From the NCBI GenBank assembly GCA_023132105.1, contig JAGLYS010000155.1:1-7976 (forward strand): a stretch of DNA of 7,976 bases, read 5' to 3'. Numbering within the stretch: position 1 is the first letter of the stretch; each line of letters starts with the position of its first letter. The position numbers and the translations under genes were made by a program. A model generated the notes under the pieces. The model saw only the letters and a program-made list of their open reading frames with translations. It searched no databases and was not told the DNA's origin. This document shows, piece by piece, positions 7,721 through 7,976 of this stretch. Source of the DNA: Caldifarciminota bacterium (GTDB lineage Bacteria; Hydrothermota; 32-111; QNBC01).

Positions 7721-7976
7721 AGCATTCCCCCTGAACTTCCACTATTTCCGAAGTAGATTAAAGCCCCTGAAATGAAAAATACTGCAATTAGTATAATTAC
7801 TATTGGAATAATATTTGTTATGGTATGTCCAATGTTTTCTGAATCGCTTATTGTTCTGTATATATCATAATCATCTGATTTGTCGTTGTCATGTGTGAAA
7901 CTGTTGATATTTGAATGATATAGCACAATCGTTCCTGAAAAATCTGAAAGACGTTCATCATTGTTTGAACTGGCTA
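7717..7976 (-). CDS. C-terminal end of a membrane-anchored surface protein (5' part outside the window)
   Basis: The frame is open from the window edge (first full codon at 7974) to a TGA at 7719-7717, giving 85 residues. A GTG at 7926-7924 could be read as a start, but the frame stays open upstream (GCC AGT TCA AAC ...) and no SD is evident, so I treat this as the tail of a longer gene. The visible part is a polar Asp/Ser/Asn-rich ectodomain end (SDFSGTIVLYHSN, DNDKSDDYDIYRT), one 21-residue helix (IIPIVIILIAVFFISGALIYF) and a short flexible tail NSGSSGGML. This fits a single-pass protein with a C-terminal anchor. It is first in the visible operon, and its stop overlaps the TTG start of the next gene by four bases. 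The family is not recognised. A short pilin-like or membrane-assembly protein remains possible if the upstream part is small. Confidence 0.8.
   Translation of the reverse strand, partial: ASSNNDERLSDFSGTIVLYHSNINSFTHDNDKSDDYDIYRTISDSENIGHTITNIIPIVIILIAVFFISGALIYFGNSGSSGGML
7727..7732 (-). promoter_or_regulatory. Probable ribosome binding site of the 868-residue membrane protein
   Basis: The minus strand reads AGGGGG, six bases before the TTG at 7720. It is a less canonical Shine-Dalgarno than that of gene C but well spaced. It lies within the Gly-Gly codons of gene A's last residues and supports TTG initiation coupled to termination of gene A. Confidence 0.6.
7750..7812 (-). other. C-terminal transmembrane helix of gene A
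   Basis: A 21-residue hydrophobic stretch beginning IIPIVIILIAVFF and ending SGALIYF is bounded by polar residues on both sides. Only ten residues, rich in Gly and Ser, follow. It is the anchor of the partial protein. Confidence 0.8.

Noticed and set aside
5884..7775. Several plus-strand open frames opposite gene B, and one crossing the A/B junction
   Set aside because: They are shadows of the 868-residue gene and the gene A tail. Their hydrophobic stretches come from the complement of Asn/Thr-rich codons.
7924..7926. GTG as the true start of gene A
   Set aside because: The frame stays open to the window edge with plausible ectodomain residues, and no SD is visible upstream of the GTG. It would also leave no export signal before the polar segment.

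Overview
The window is a single minus-strand stretch of AT-rich coding DNA with essentially no intergenic space. It holds three consecutive genes for exported, membrane-anchored or surface proteins, read from high to low coordinates. They are the C-terminal end of gene A (7976-7717, entering from outside the window), a complete 868-residue gene B (7720-5114), and the first ~1705 codons of a giant gene C (5117-1, running off the window without a stop). Both junctions are 4-nt stop/start overlaps (TTGA and ATGA), so the three are almost certainly one co-transcribed, translationally coupled operon. No RNA genes, mobile elements, CRISPR arrays, promoters or terminators were found.

Organism: the protein style suggests an AT-rich archaeon. 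It combines PKD repeats with the DGSGSYDPD signature, NosD/CASH-type parallel beta-helices introduced by an 'IRIDSDGDF...SGSG..GDPY.I' lead-in, very dense N-glycosylation sequons, C-terminal transmembrane anchors and a preference for ATA and AGA codons. This mix is familiar from uncultivated Thermoplasmatota (MBG-D/DHVE2-like) and some Asgard archaea. It is an inference from style; no phylogenetic marker is present.

Gene by gene: A ends in an ectodomain remnant, one transmembrane helix and a short Gly/Ser tail. B is a type-I membrane protein with a signal peptide, several beta-sandwich modules (carbohydrate-binding-like, concanavalin/LamG-like, a sialidase-associated 'YTS..FD...W' module, an Ig-like stalk), one C-terminal helix and a tiny Cys-flanked DxDxDG tail. 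C has a signal peptide, a DNRLRE-like sandwich, a degenerate PKD, six tandem PKDs, beta-helix, PKD, beta-helix, PKD, and a PKD cut by the window edge.

No catalytic domain is recognisable. The likely collective role is an extracellular adhesion, polysaccharide-binding or cell-surface scaffold assembly, with A and B as membrane-tethered parts and C as a long rod. The most noteworthy points are the repeated PKD + beta-helix unit in C (with a predicted third copy outside the window), the odd acidic Cys-flanked loop following B's membrane helix, and the tight coupling of three large surface genes.
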